Source: Tsuneonella mangrovi
GTDB taxonomy: Bacteria > Pseudomonadota > Alphaproteobacteria > Sphingomonadales > Sphingomonadaceae
DNA: 64,000 nt
Assembly (NCBI RefSeq): GCF_002269345.1
Contig: NZ_CP022889.1
Location: 1,364,001 to 1,428,000, forward strand
Reading direction: 5' to 3'
Within the stretch, counting starts at the first letter, position 1. Every line of letters starts with the position of its first letter. Positions 1-9,809 of this stretch are shown piece after piece. Under the pieces are notes generated by a model, which was not told the origin of the DNA, ran no database searches, and worked only from the letters and a program-made list of their open reading frames with translations. A program made the translations under genes and the position numbers.

Positions 1-282
1 GGGATTTACAACTACCAGCCCGGGACCCGCCTGTCGGGCGCGATTGCGCTGGCCGAAGGGACATCGAACGTTGCCAAGCTGCGCGACGTGGCGATCTTCC
101 GCCAGCGACCCGACGGAATCTGGGTGGCGAAGTTCGACTATCGCGAGGTCGTCAAGGGTACGATGATCGATCCGCTGATCGCGCCGGGCGACCGGGTCGT
201 TGTCGGCACCTCCGCGCTGTCGCAGGCATGGCAGGACACGCTCAAGGCGCTGCCGGCCTTTGCCATCTTCACACGCTTGTAG
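1..282 (+). CDS. Polysaccharide export outer-membrane protein (Wza/GumB type), C-terminal part
   Basis: The open frame runs from the first base to a TAG stop, giving about 93 residues of a protein whose start lies outside the window. The residues GTRLSGAIALAEG and later IAPGDRVVVG look like the last SLBB-type soluble domain of Wza-family outer-membrane polysaccharide export proteins. These proteins form the channel through which capsule or EPS leaves the cell. The tyrosine-kinase co-polymerase gene begins 20 bases downstream on the same strand, which is the usual wza-wzc order. The assignment rests on this short tail plus context, so related SLBB export proteins remain possible. Confidence 0.7.
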   Translation, partial: GIYNYQPGTRLSGAIALAEGTSNVAKLRDVAIFRQRPDGIWVAKFDYREVVKGTMIDPLIAPGDRVVVGTSALSQAWQDTLKALPAFAIFTRL

Positions 283-301
283 CGGCCGGGAGTGTGCAGC
301 T

Positions 302-2503
302 GTGAACGATAGCCCCCACCCCGAACCGTCAAACTCGGCCAGCCAGACCGGCTGGCTCGAAGAACTGCTGAGGATCGAGCCGGACGGGGGATACGGCCCG
401 TTCAACATGCTCGACATTTCGAAGGTGCGCGGGTTCCTCTGGCGCCAGCGCTATGTGCTGGGCGGGATCGTCGCCGGCTTCCTCGTTCTGGGCTTCCTCA
501 TCACAATGCTGATGACGCCGATCTTCCAGGCTACCTCGACCGTAAGGGTCGATCCCGAGATGTCGACCATCGTCGACGACGGGCAGGCCCCGCCGGACCT
601 GAGGGGCAACGATTACCTGCGTTATATCAGCACGCTGACGACGGTCATCCAGAGCCGTTCGCTGGCGCTGCGGGTAGTCGATGCGCTCGACCTCGGGAAA
701 AACGCGGAATTCGTAGGCTCCGATGCCGCAAGACTGCCTCCCGCCAAGGCCAGAGATATCGCCGCGACGATGCTCATGGGCGAAGTGAAAGCGGAAACGC
801 CCGACGATAACCGGATCATCCAGATCCACGTCCGCTCACCCGATCCCGCGCTCGCCGCGAAGATCGCCAATGCCTACAGCGACGCGTTCCTCGAGGATGA
901 CATCCGCCGCAGCTTGGCCAAGAACGAATACGCCCAGACCTATCTTTCAAAACAGATCGGGGATGTCCGCAAGCAGCTCCAGGATGCCGAGCGCAAGGCG
1001 ATCTCCTATGCGCGCACCAATCGGATCGTCGGTGATGCACTGTTGGGCCAGTCATACGATCCGGCAACCGGGACGACCAGCGACCAGGCGGCTCCGCCCA
1101 CCACGACTGCCAGCAACCTCGCAGCGATCAACGCGGCCTATTCCGCCGCTGTCGCCCGGCGCATCCAGGCGCAGCAACGCTGGGACGCGATTGCCCGGAC
1201 CGATCCGGCAGACCTGCCAGAGGTGCAGCAGAGCGTCGCAGTACAACAACTGATCACGAATCGCGCAGCGGCGGCGAGCCAGCTCGCGGACCTCCAGATC
1301 CGCTATGGCAAGAAATACCCCCAAGTCAGCGAGTTGCAGGCGCAGATCGCGACGATCGACCGGCAAATCACGCAAGTCAGCAACGACATCAAGGACGGCA
1401 TCCACCAGAACTACCTGATCGCGCAGCGGCAGGAGAGCGCGCTTGCCGGGCAGTTGCACAAGGTATCGAACGAAACGCTCAACGAGCAGGATCGGCGGGT
1501 GGTTTTCAACCAGCTCCAGCGCGAGGCGTTCTCGCTGCGGGCACAGCTGCAAGACCTGATGGCGCGCTACAACCAGATATCGTCCGCTGCGAATGCGCGC
1601 CCGGGGACGATCACCAAGCTCGATGCGGCAACCGTCCCTGGCTCTCCATCCTCGCCCAACGTGGTCCGGAACATGTTGCTGGCGCTGATTGCCGGTGTCT
1701 CTGTTGCGGTCATGCTGGCTCTGCTGCGCGACGCATTCGACGATCGCCTGCACACGCTCGACGACGTGGAACGCAAGCTGGCGCTGCCGCCGCTCGGATT
1801 CACGCCGTTCGTCGCGGACATGGAGGATGAAAAGGACTCGGTTGCCCAAAAGGAGGCATATACCGCGATCCGCACGTCGATCGATTTCGCGCTGCCGCGC
1901 CGCGGCTGCAACGTGATCCAGGTCACCTCGAGCCAGGTCGGCGAAGGCAAGACGACCGTCGCAGAGGCGATCGCCCGCAAGTTCGCGCAGATGGGTCGCA
2001 AGGTGCTGCTGGTCGACGCCGACTTGCGCAAACCGTCGATCGCCGCGCAGTTCGGCCAGGCGCGCGGAAAGCTCGGCCTTCCCGAACTGCTGTTGGGGCA
2101 ATGTTCGCTTGAAGACGTGCTGGTGGAGCACGACCAACCGGATCTCGACGTCGTACCGGTCGGCCCGCTTCCCGCCAACCCGACCGATATCCTGTCGTCG
2201 CAGCAGTTTGCGGATTTCATCGATCAGCAACGCGCGAACTATGCGCTGATCGTCCTCGATTCGCCGCCTGTGATCGGGCTGGCGGACTCGCCGGTCATCG
2301 CCCAGCTGACCGACGGGTTGGTATTCATCATCGAAGCCAATCGCGCGCACTTCGGTCAGGCCAAGGCCGCTGTCCGTCGCTTGCGCCAGGCCAACGCCAA
2401 CATCCTGGGCGTGGTGATGACCAAGTTCCGCCCGCTCGACGCGGGTCAGGCCTACGATTACCAGTACAATTATTATTCCTATGGCAAGCAAGCCGACGCC
2501 TGA
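302..2503 (+). CDS. Wzc-type polysaccharide co-polymerase with BY-kinase domain
   Basis: A 733-aa fusion of a Wzz chain-length domain and a bacterial tyrosine kinase, which controls polymer length and export with Wza. I place the start at GTG 302 (VNDSPHPEP), just after the Wza stop; the open frame extends further upstream but would overlap wza. A membrane helix lies near residues 53-73, a long coiled-coil region follows, and a second helix near 460-480 precedes the kinase. The kinase shows Walker A (VGEGKTTVA, about 547-555), Walker A' (VLLVDADLRKP, about 567) and Walker B (LIVLDSPP, about 649). The C-terminus has a tyrosine cluster (YDYQYNYYSYG), the usual autophosphorylation tail. Confidence 0.93.
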   Translation: MNDSPHPEPSNSASQTGWLEELLRIEPDGGYGPFNMLDISKVRGFLWRQRYVLGGIVAGFLVLGFLITMLMTPIFQATSTVRVDPEMSTIVDDGQAPPDLRGNDYLRYISTLTTVIQSRSLALRVVDALDLGKNAEFVGSDAARLPPAKARDIAATMLMGEVKAETPDDNRIIQIHVRSPDPALAAKIANAYSDAFLEDDIRRSLAKNEYAQTYLSKQIGDVRKQLQDAERKAISYARTNRIVGDALLGQSYDPATGTTSDQAAPPTTTASNLAAINAAYSAAVARRIQAQQRWDAIARTDPADLPEVQQSVAVQQLITNRAAAASQLADLQIRYGKKYPQVSELQAQIATIDRQITQVSNDIKDGIHQNYLIAQRQESALAGQLHKVSNETLNEQDRRVVFNQLQREAFSLRAQLQDLMARYNQISSAANARPGTITKLDAATVPGSPSSPNVVRNMLLALIAGVSVAVMLALLRDAFDDRLHTLDDVERKLALPPLGFTPFVADMEDEKDSVAQKEAYTAIRTSIDFALPRRGCNVIQVTSSQVGEGKTTVAEAIARKFAQMGRKVLLVDADLRKPSIAAQFGQARGKLGLPELLLGQCSLEDVLVEHDQPDLDVVPVGPLPANPTDILSSQQFADFIDQQRANYALIVLDSPPVIGLADSPVIAQLTDGLVFIIEANRAHFGQAKAAVRRLRQANANILGVVMTKFRPLDAGQAYDYQYNYYSYGKQADA

Positions 2504-2525
2504 GTCTCTTTAGGCAGGAACCGCT

Positions 2526-3887
2526 TCAACCGTCCGCAGACGGCGCGCCGCCATCGTCGGAACGGCGAATGAACTGGTGCCACACCGCCGCAATCGAGGC
2601 GACATTGCGAACCACAACCGCGAATGCGACCGTCAGTGCCGCACCGACGAGCCCCAAGTGACCTATGGTCAACACCAGCAGCGCGATCGCACCACCGGTA
2701 GCGACGATCTCGATACGCTGCACCAGATGCTCGCGGTGGGTCATCAGCAGCACCATGCCCATCGGCCCGGCAGCGACATTGGTGAACTGGGCGATCGCCA
2801 TGATGACCAGTGCGGTCGCGCCGGTACGGAAGTCTCCCCCGAACAATCCCAGCAACCACGAAGGTGCAAGCAGGATCGCACCGAGCAGGGGGATCCCCAC
2901 GAGAGCACCGAGCAACCCGGTCTTGCGGGCAGCGGCGATCATCGCCCTGCGATCCCCTTTGGCATAGAGCGTAGCGAGGTGCGGCCCTGCCATCTGCGCG
3001 AAGGCGTTGTTGATGATCGCAAACAGCAGGCAATACTGGACTGCCACCCGGAAAATACCCGCCTCCGCCGCCCCGTGCACCGCTCCCAATGCCACCAGCG
3101 CAAGCCAATCGACCGACTGTGCCATCAGCACGACGCTGACGATCCGGCCACCCGAGCGCAGCGGAAGCGCGGCAGGCGCCACCGGCGATTCGCGGACGAT
3201 TGATCGCAGGCCGACCATTCCCGCGACAGCCACCGCAAATGTGGAACCGGCATAGACGGCAGCGGGCGCATAGCTCGCCAGCGCCAACCCGCTCGCAAAG
3301 GCGACGCCCAGCAGCAGCGCAGCGATGCCGGTATAGGCCACGCCGTCCAAGGACTGGGACAAGAACACGCGTCCGGTCCCCCGGATCGCTGCGGAGACCA
3401 CCCGAATGATCGCCAGCATCGGAACGGCGATCGACAGGATCAACAGCGAGGGAAGCAGTTCCGGTCGATGCATAATCGACCGCGTCGCTGGAACGCTGGC
3501 AAGGGCAACGACAATCGCGATGACGACGCCTAATCCGGCGACAAAGCGAACCGACCGGCGAATCGCCCCCTTCGCTGCGGCCAGATCGCCCTCTCTCCAT
3601 GCAACCGAGACAGTGCGCACCAGCACCGTGTCGAGGCCCATTGCCGCGGCCAGCGATGCCAACGCGGCGGTCGTCAGCGCAATCTGGAATATGCCTACGC
3701 CCCCCGCCCCCAGTGCGTGAGCGACCAGAAAGCTGAGCGCAAAACTCGCCACCGCGCCAGCGCCCTTGAGGGCAAGGCCAATCGCAAGATCGCGTTCAAG
3801 CCGTGAAGGACCGAATCCGAGGATTTGCTCCAAGAACTTCCTCACCTGACCGCTGCACCTCGTTCTGGTCTCTCGCAGCGGCATCAT
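2526..3887 (-). CDS. Lipopolysaccharide/oligosaccharide flippase (Wzx/MATE-like)
   Basis: A 453-aa integral membrane protein with about 12-14 hydrophobic segments, starting with a short basic N-terminus and then LALKGAGAVASFALSFLVAH. The 'GAGGVGIFQIALTTAALAS' stretch is typical of polysaccharide_synt flippases, which move lipid-linked repeat units across the inner membrane. It is convergent with the kinase gene (22 bases between stops) and divergent from the GT2 gene. The start could be either of two adjacent codons at 3884-3887. No substrate can be read from the sequence. Confidence 0.85.
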   Translation of the reverse strand: MMPLRETRTRCSGQVRKFLEQILGFGPSRLERDLAIGLALKGAGAVASFALSFLVAHALGAGGVGIFQIALTTAALASLAAAMGLDTVLVRTVSVAWREGDLAAAKGAIRRSVRFVAGLGVVIAIVVALASVPATRSIMHRPELLPSLLILSIAVPMLAIIRVVSAAIRGTGRVFLSQSLDGVAYTGIAALLLGVAFASGLALASYAPAAVYAGSTFAVAVAGMVGLRSIVRESPVAPAALPLRSGGRIVSVVLMAQSVDWLALVALGAVHGAAEAGIFRVAVQYCLLFAIINNAFAQMAGPHLATLYAKGDRRAMIAAARKTGLLGALVGIPLLGAILLAPSWLLGLFGGDFRTGATALVIMAIAQFTNVAAGPMGMVLLMTHREHLVQRIEIVATGGAIALLVLTIGHLGLVGAALTVAFAVVVRNVASIAAVWHQFIRRSDDGGAPSADG

Positions 3888-4083
3888 GGCGCGCGATGGC
3901 AGGATTCATAGCCCCGCGACCCAACTAAGTCGGTGATTCCTGCCTGCAGCCGAACGGTTGCGCGGCAGTCGCGGCACCTCTAGCTGGGACCTGGAGCGAT
4001 CGAACCAGGGCGGGTTGCGAAGTGGTCAGACAATCGGACAACATCCCGAAGTGCAGCTGGATTGCTCACCTGGATCGTGCCGG

Positions 4084-4956
4084 ATGAGCGCTCCGTTTTC
4101 GGTCGTCATTCCGGCGCACAACGAAGAGGCCGTGATCGCTCGCTGCCTCCAGGCCCTGCTGCACGACGCCCCGCGACACGCGTTGCCCGAGGTGGTCGTC
4201 GTCGCGAATGCGTGCAACGACCGGACCGCGGATATCGCGCGCCAGAGCGCACCGCATGCGAAAATCGTGGAGATTCCTGTCGGGTCCAAGACGCTGGCCA
4301 TGAACGAAGGCCGCAAGCACGTCGGCGCTGCGCCGTGCTTCTTCCTCGATGCCGATGTCCAGTGCAGCCATGCCTCGCTGGCCGCCACTGCCGAGGTGCT
4401 CGAACAACCCGGCGTGATGATCGCGTCCCCGGCGTTGCGAATGGACCTGTCGCGCAGCGACCGATGGGTTCGGGCATATTACCGGGTGTGGTTGACCCAG
4501 CCGTATGCCAGCGATCACCTGGTCGGTTCCGGGCTGTTCGGGATTTCTGCCGCCGGCCTGGAATCGATCGGCGACTTTCCTCCGATCTTCGGGGACGACG
4601 TCTGGCTGCGCACGCGCTTTACCCGCCACGAGCGCCGCAGCGTACCGCGTGGGAGTGACGGGCAGGCGGCCTACTTCGTCGTCTCGCCGCCCCGGACATG
4701 GGCCGACCAGGTTCGGATCGAGGCACGGCGGCGGATCGGGATCGGCGAAGTTGCTAACCAGTTCGACACTTCCGATGACCTTCACCTCAACCATGTCGGT
4801 GACTTGCCGCGCGCACTGGCCGGCGGGACTTCGCTCCTCGACGTGACGATATACGTTGCGATGAAGGCAGCGGCGATCGGGCTCTATCGCTGGTACAGGC
4901 TGCTCGGCAGGAAGCCCGTCTGGACGCGCGACACCCGGGCACGGCAGCCGGAGTAG
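4084..4956 (+). CDS. Glycosyltransferase family 2
   Basis: A 290-aa GT-A fold glycosyltransferase that presumably adds one sugar to the lipid-linked EPS repeat unit. The open frame begins earlier, but the conserved GT2 start MSAPFSVVIPAHNEE begins at ATG 4084. The sugar-nucleotide site is followed by a DxD motif (FFLDADVQ, about residue 90). A C-terminal hydrophobic segment (LDVTIYVAMKAAAIGLY) suggests membrane association. It is a single plus-strand gene between minus-strand EPS genes. Donor and linkage are unknown. Confidence 0.88.
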   Translation: MSAPFSVVIPAHNEEAVIARCLQALLHDAPRHALPEVVVVANACNDRTADIARQSAPHAKIVEIPVGSKTLAMNEGRKHVGAAPCFFLDADVQCSHASLAATAEVLEQPGVMIASPALRMDLSRSDRWVRAYYRVWLTQPYASDHLVGSGLFGISAAGLESIGDFPPIFGDDVWLRTRFTRHERRSVPRGSDGQAAYFVVSPPRTWADQVRIEARRRIGIGEVANQFDTSDDLHLNHVGDLPRALAGGTSLLDVTIYVAMKAAAIGLYRWYRLLGRKPVWTRDTRARQPE

Positions 4957-4965
4957 ACCCTCGCC

Positions 4966-5925
4966 TTATCCGCTCGGAGGACCGCGACGCCATTCGGCAC
5001 GGCGGCGCCAGGCATTCGACCATTGGGTCGCCCGCTCGCGAAAGCGTGGGATAAACAAAGCGGCCAGGTGATAAAGCGCGGCTCGCCAGGCGGCCCAGAA
5101 CAAGGTCATGATGCGGCCGTATCCTTTCAGCCAATGCGGGAAATGCCGATCTATCAGGCCGATCCGCGCGCCCAACACGTAGACGATGCGATCTGCGAAC
5201 AACGCCGTGCTCGCGCCGCCGTAGTGGATAATCGTCGCCTCCGGAGAAACCATCGGCGAGGCACCGCTTGCCCGCGCCCGCGCGCACAGGTCCGCCTCTT
5301 CGCCATACATGAAGAAGGCCGGATCGAACCCGCCGAGTTCGTCCCAGAAGGTTTTCTCGATCAGCAGGAACGAGCCTTGCACGATATCGACCGAGCGCTC
5401 GGTATCGCGTTGCCAGCCACCGATTGCCTCGGGATTGAATAGCGCCGAGCCGGGGAACAGCTTGGCAAGCCCGGTTGCCATGCAGGTGACGCTCCACGGG
5501 GTGATCCGGCCCCAGCACGAAGTGGGGTTGAGCGTCCGGTCGGCAAACAGCGTGCGGCCGCCCCAGATCTTCGCGTCGGGCTGGCGCTCCGCGAACGCAA
5601 CCAGCCGATCGATCGCATGATCGAGCACCAGCGTATCGGTGTTGAGCAGCAGGACATAGTGCCCCCGCGCCCGCGCGACCGAGAGGTTGGTGGCGAGCGC
5701 GAACCCGTGGTTCTTCGCCTCCGCCATGAGTTCCACTTGGGGGAAATCGGCTGCAATCGCTTCAACTGAGCCGTCGCTCGACCCATTGTCCACCACGATC
5801 ACTTCGAACGGCATTTCGGTTGTCTGCGCGAATACCGTTCGCAGGCAATCGAGCGTCATTTCGCGGGTATTCCAGTTGACCAGCATCACCGATACCAGTG
5901 GCGGCTGTCCGGGCCTGGCGTTCAT
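4966..5925 (-). CDS. Glycosyltransferase family 2 (rhamnosyltransferase-like)
   Basis: A 319-aa GT2 enzyme starting at ATG 5925; an upstream TTG (5946) would add seven residues. It shows VSVMLVNWNTREMTLDCL, the VVDNGSSDGS nucleotide-binding motif and LLLNTDTLV (DxD). The acidic FFMYGEEADLCAR motif is common in bacterial rhamnosyl-type GT2 enzymes. It follows the hexapeptide acyltransferase and the polymerase/ligase gene on the same strand, so it probably belongs to a three-gene EPS operon. Sugar specificity is not determinable here. Confidence 0.88.
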   Translation of the reverse strand: MNARPGQPPLVSVMLVNWNTREMTLDCLRTVFAQTTEMPFEVIVVDNGSSDGSVEAIAADFPQVELMAEAKNHGFALATNLSVARARGHYVLLLNTDTLVLDHAIDRLVAFAERQPDAKIWGGRTLFADRTLNPTSCWGRITPWSVTCMATGLAKLFPGSALFNPEAIGGWQRDTERSVDIVQGSFLLIEKTFWDELGGFDPAFFMYGEEADLCARARASGASPMVSPEATIIHYGGASTALFADRIVYVLGARIGLIDRHFPHWLKGYGRIMTLFWAAWRAALYHLAALFIPRFRERATQWSNAWRRRAEWRRGPPSG

Positions 5926-5951
5926 GACCGTCGGATCGCCTGGCAACGGCC

Positions 5952-6452
5952 CTAGCCCTCACCGAGGAACTTGCCGGGCAAGGCAGCAGCATGTGGATCG
6001 CTTTCGCGCAACGCCCTCTCGTTATCGTCCGCGTCGGAAAAGCGGCCATAGCGCCCGACCGCTATCCCGCTACGGATGACCCGCGCAGGGTTTCCCGCTA
6101 CGGCCGAATTCGGCGGAACGTCGCGCGTCACCACGCTGCCCGCCCCGATCACGCAATTGTCGCCAATAATCACCCCTGGCAAGATCAGGCTTTCGCCTCC
6201 GATGAAGCAGTTTTCCCCGATGCGGGTGTGCAGGTAGAGCCCGCGCGTCCGGTCGTGAGTGAGTATCCGCGAACCAAACGCGAGGTAGCTGTAAGCCCCC
6301 ACGTGGACGCCCTTGGGAAACGTGAGATCGACTTTAGCCGTCAGCGACATCCGCACACTCGGATCGATATCCAAGCCGAACATTCGCACCAGCAACGCCC
6401 TGCGCGCGCCGGTAAGCAATCGTTGCAGGCCCGATAGGCGGTTAAGCGTCAT
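5952..6452 (-). CDS. Hexapeptide-repeat acyltransferase (LbH family)
   Basis: A 166-aa protein of the left-handed beta-helix acyltransferase family. The C-terminal half shows [31 protein letters not shown]-type hexapeptide turns, ending in the canonical AGNPARVIR. Relatives O-acetylate sugars of LPS or EPS using acetyl-CoA. The ATG overlaps the stop of the upstream polymerase/ligase gene (ATGA at 6449-6452), indicating translational coupling. It likely decorates an EPS sugar. Confidence 0.85.
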   Translation of the reverse strand: MTLNRLSGLQRLLTGARRALLVRMFGLDIDPSVRMSLTAKVDLTFPKGVHVGAYSYLAFGSRILTHDRTRGLYLHTRIGENCFIGGESLILPGVIIGDNCVIGAGSVVTRDVPPNSAVAGNPARVIRSGIAVGRYGRFSDADDNERALRESDPHAAALPGKFLGEG

Positions 6453-7846
6453 CGCTCGCCTGCCTCCGCTTCATTGCCCTTGGCAAACTGGGCGATGCTG
6501 CCGGCGGCACCGACCAGGAACAGGAACCAGCCCATCTCACCCCCCCAGGGCGAAACGGTGAACATCAGCAAGAAGACGATCAGCAAGGTTATCGCGAGGC
6601 CCCATTCCATCCGTAGTCCATGAACAGCTTCCAGCTGCGCTCCCGGGCAGCGTATCCGCATCAACCCGACCAGATTGCCGACGAACGCGATCGCGGTGAA
6701 CGCCAGCACCGGTAGGCCGAACCGCAAGGGCTGCTGCAGCCAATAATTGTCGATGCTGTCGGTCTTCATCCATTCGGGCCTCGCATACGACCCGAAGAAG
6801 CCGATCCCGAACAACGGATGCCTGAACACATCGGCCCAGCCATAGATCCAGATCATCATGCGATAGTAACCCGTCGCCGGGTCCAGCGTGAGGTTCCGGA
6901 TCGCCAGCGATATTATGCCGCTGTTGGAACCGATCTGGAGGACCAAAAATAATACTATGCTGACAGCGATGACTGGCAGCCATGTCAATTTCAGCACCCG
7001 TTGGACGATGTGGTAGACCGACATTGCGATCCCTAACGCCAGCGACAGCAGCGCCGCCGAACTGAGGCAGAAAATCGCCCCGAGGCTGGCCGCGATGCCC
7101 ATCAGCCCGCGGCGCGGAAGGTCCGCGAAGAAATAGAGCGGCAGCAAGGAGCCCATCACCAGCCCGCCGGTGATAGGGTGCTGGAACGGGCCCGTGGCGC
7201 GCAACAGGCCAAGCCGCAACCCGCCGATCCGATCGAGCGCAGCCTCGGGCGAGAACCCGGTTATTTCCCCGATCAATGGCCGCACCAGGTATCTGTGGCC
7301 GATACTTTCCAGGGCCAGGCACACAGCAATGAAAAGGAAAACCGGTGCCATCAGGTAAAGCAGGCGGCGCAATTCAAGCGGACTGGCAATCAACATTCTT
7401 CCAACGAAGTAGGCTGCAAACAGATCGAGCGACAACGCGCCTGCCGATTGATATCCGGCCAATCCGTAGATGTTGAGGGTTGCGATTGCGATCCACCCGG
7501 CTGCGAGAATTATCGCCACATCGGATATTGTCGGCCGAAAGCGGTTTTCGCGCATTCGCACGAGAGCGAACGGCAATGCGAAAAGCAGGCCGATACGATA
7601 GGCGTAGAGCTCGAACCCGCCGAGGCTCAGCCGCGCCTCTGGTGGCAGCAGCATCAACAACACGACGACAAGCGGCACGAGATCGATCCGGGAGAGGATC
7701 AATCGCTTGGCCAGCCGTCGGCGAATCCTCAACCGCGCACCGATCGGCACCGCGTCCGTGACAGCAAGGGCCCGATCCGGCTCCTGCCCGTCGGCGCCGG
7801 AGATTCGGCGCGGTACGAACCCGGAATGGCTAACCGGCTCGGTCAT
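6449..7846 (-). CDS. O-antigen polymerase/ligase-like membrane protein (Wzy/WaaL)
   Basis: A 465-aa polytopic membrane protein with about 11-12 hydrophobic segments and a large periplasmic loop containing [12 protein letters not shown] and [14 protein letters not shown]. This layout is typical of Wzy_C/O-antigen ligase-like proteins that polymerise or attach polysaccharide. The start is set at ATG 7846 (MTEPVSHSG); the open frame extends upstream without hydrophobic character and would run under the divergent sulfotransferase start. Downstream genes overlap or follow closely. It is one of two such proteins in the locus. Confidence 0.8.
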   Translation of the reverse strand: MTEPVSHSGFVPRRISGADGQEPDRALAVTDAVPIGARLRIRRRLAKRLILSRIDLVPLVVVLLMLLPPEARLSLGGFELYAYRIGLLFALPFALVRMRENRFRPTISDVAIILAAGWIAIATLNIYGLAGYQSAGALSLDLFAAYFVGRMLIASPLELRRLLYLMAPVFLFIAVCLALESIGHRYLVRPLIGEITGFSPEAALDRIGGLRLGLLRATGPFQHPITGGLVMGSLLPLYFFADLPRRGLMGIAASLGAIFCLSSAALLSLALGIAMSVYHIVQRVLKLTWLPVIAVSIVLFLVLQIGSNSGIISLAIRNLTLDPATGYYRMMIWIYGWADVFRHPLFGIGFFGSYARPEWMKTDSIDNYWLQQPLRFGLPVLAFTAIAFVGNLVGLMRIRCPGAQLEAVHGLRMEWGLAITLLIVFLLMFTVSPWGGEMGWFLFLVGAAGSIAQFAKGNEAEAGER

Positions 7847-7914
7847 GCGGCGCAGTCGGATGACAAGGGAGGCACCTGCTCGGTCTGGACTCGGATCGCT
7901 TGCAGGTATGGCCA

Positions 7915-8640
7915 ATGCCGCCACGCATTGATAGACCCTCGGCGGGTTTTGCCACTCCGCCGCACGGCAAGCGCCAGCCATCCAGCTTCGGGGACACCGC
8001 GACGTCGCACCAGCCGCCCATCACCGCCAAGGTCTTTTGCATCGGCTTCCAGAAGACAGGGACTTCGTCCCTGCGCGACGCGCTGGCGGAACTGGGCTTT
8101 AACGTCGCAGGCGTGTTTGGCCGGACAACCCCGCTCGATCAATTGCGCAAGACTTTCGTTGAGGCAGGGCTCGAGGTCGCCAGTCGGCACGACGCGGTGC
8201 AGGACATGCCCTGGCCGCTGATGTTTCGCCAACTCGATGCCCGCTTCCCCGGTGCGAGGTTCATCCTGACCGTGCGCGATACCGATCGCTGGTTCCAGTC
8301 TATCGAAGCGCATTTCGGCGATCGGCCGTATCACATCCAGCAACTGACCTACGGCGCGGATGCGGGAGCGCCGACAGGCAACGAAAGCCGCTATCGCAGG
8401 GTCTACGAAGCGCACAATGCCGCCGTCCGGCAATACTTTGCGGATCGTCCGGGCGACTTGCTGGTGATGGACCTCGAGCGCGGAGACGGCTGGGCGCAGC
8501 TCGGCGAATTCCTCGGCATCGCCGTTCCCGAAGGCCCCTTCATCCGCACCAATTCGGCTCAGCAGCGCGAGACGTTTACTGCCCGATTGCGCAAGTGGCT
8601 GCACAGGTTGGGATTGCCGGTAAAGACGATCGACCGCTGA
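7915..8640 (+). CDS. Sulfotransferase family protein
   Basis: A 241-aa PAPS-dependent sulfotransferase of the Sulfotransfer_4 type. The 5'-phosphosulfate loop is visible as VFCIGFQKTGTSSLRDAL (about residues 43-60) and the 3'-phosphate site region as FILTVRDTDRWFQSI. ATG 7915 is preferred over an upstream TTG at 7900. The gene is alone on the plus strand between minus-strand EPS genes, so a sulfated EPS is a reasonable inference. The acceptor is unknown. Confidence 0.85.
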   Translation: MPPRIDRPSAGFATPPHGKRQPSSFGDTATSHQPPITAKVFCIGFQKTGTSSLRDALAELGFNVAGVFGRTTPLDQLRKTFVEAGLEVASRHDAVQDMPWPLMFRQLDARFPGARFILTVRDTDRWFQSIEAHFGDRPYHIQQLTYGADAGAPTGNESRYRRVYEAHNAAVRQYFADRPGDLLVMDLERGDGWAQLGEFLGIAVPEGPFIRTNSAQQRETFTARLRKWLHRLGLPVKTIDR

Positions 8641-8648
8641 AACGAGGT

Positions 8649-9809
8649 CTAGGCCGCGTGCCCGGTAGGCTGCATGATCCTGCGCGCAGCCGAGTTGATC
8701 CAGGTTCGGGCGGGCATCTCGAACCAACGGTGCGTGATCAGCGACAGGCAGGTGACGCCAACGAGGCCGCCAATGATGCAGGCAAGGGAAACAGCGGTCC
8801 CCTCTCGAAGCGTCCCGGCCAACCCCAGATCGAACAGGGCGATCCCGAAGCCGAAATGCAGCATGTAGAGCGAGTAAGACGCGTCTCCCAGCCGTACTGC
8901 GAACGGACTACACAACAGGCTCGATCCACCGTGCCGCTCCGCGTCGGCAGCGAGATAGATCACTGCCGCCGTGCAAAGCACTACGAACAAGGGCGACGTT
9001 TCCAGAAAAGCCAGCACCAGTGTCAGCACGAATGCTATCGGAAAGCCGACAACAGAGGCCGTCCGGCCCATGCTGTACCTTTCGCCGAACCTGTACAGCG
9101 CCATCCCCAGCAGGAATTCCGGCAGGATGCGGAAGATCCCTGCATTCCATGTCAAGTGGACCAGGCTGTTACCTAACGCCGCCTGATAGCCCAGCGAGAA
9201 AATCGCGAGGAACGCGGCCCCGACAATCACGCCTGCAACCGGTCGCCGCGCGGCCTTGCTAACAAGCGCGCCCATCAGCGGGAAAGCGAGGTATGCAAAC
9301 CATTCTGCGCTGATCGACCACGAAGGCATGTTGAACAGCAGGCCATCGGTTGCCCCCCAGGCATGGATGAGCAGTACATGGGCCAGGAACTCGCGCATCA
9401 GTTCACCGCGAGGCAACTTCATGAAATCAGCCGGATCCCAGACGCTGAACGACCACTGTTGATGGCGCGCCAAGAGGCCGAACGCGATCATCAGCAAGAG
9501 TGTCATCAGGTGCATCGGGTATATCCGCCCGATGCGCCGGCTGACGAAATTCCAATAGTCGAGCCGCCCTTCGACTTGCCGTTGCAGGTAGACATGGCTG
9601 AGGACGAAGCCCGACAGCACGAAAAAGAAATCGACTCCGAGGTAACCCGCCCGCACGATTGAAGCATCGTAAAGCACTGAATTAGGGTAGAAGTTCGACC
9701 AGTGGAACAGCACCACCCAAACCGCTGCAATAAAGCGCAGCGAAGTGAGCGACCGGATTTCGTCGGGAAAGGGCCTGGTCACAGGCGCGACGCCGCTGGG
9801 ACCTACCAT
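8649..9809 (-). CDS. Acyltransferase family 3 membrane protein (OafA-like)
   Basis: A 386-aa protein with about ten membrane helices and the acyltransferase-3 signatures SLRFIAAVWVVLFHW near the N-terminus, GVDFFFVLSGFVLS and RRIGRIYPMH. Family members transfer acetyl or other acyl groups to cell-surface sugars. ATG 9809 (MVGPSGVAP) overlaps the end of the VOC gene by 7 bases, which links it to the same operon. It has no fused SGNH domain, unlike long OafA proteins. Confidence 0.88.
   Translation of the reverse strand: MVGPSGVAPVTRPFPDEIRSLTSLRFIAAVWVVLFHWSNFYPNSVLYDASIVRAGYLGVDFFFVLSGFVLSHVYLQRQVEGRLDYWNFVSRRIGRIYPMHLMTLLLMIAFGLLARHQQWSFSVWDPADFMKLPRGELMREFLAHVLLIHAWGATDGLLFNMPSWSISAEWFAYLAFPLMGALVSKAARRPVAGVIVGAAFLAIFSLGYQAALGNSLVHLTWNAGIFRILPEFLLGMALYRFGERYSMGRTASVVGFPIAFVLTLVLAFLETSPLFVVLCTAAVIYLAADAERHGGSSLLCSPFAVRLGDASYSLYMLHFGFGIALFDLGLAGTLREGTAVSLACIIGGLVGVTCLSLITHRWFEMPARTWINSAARRIMQPTGHAA

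Noticed and set aside
1052-2491. Minus-strand 479-codon frame inside the tyrosine kinase gene
   Set aside because: Antisense shadow of the Wzc-type gene with no domain features.
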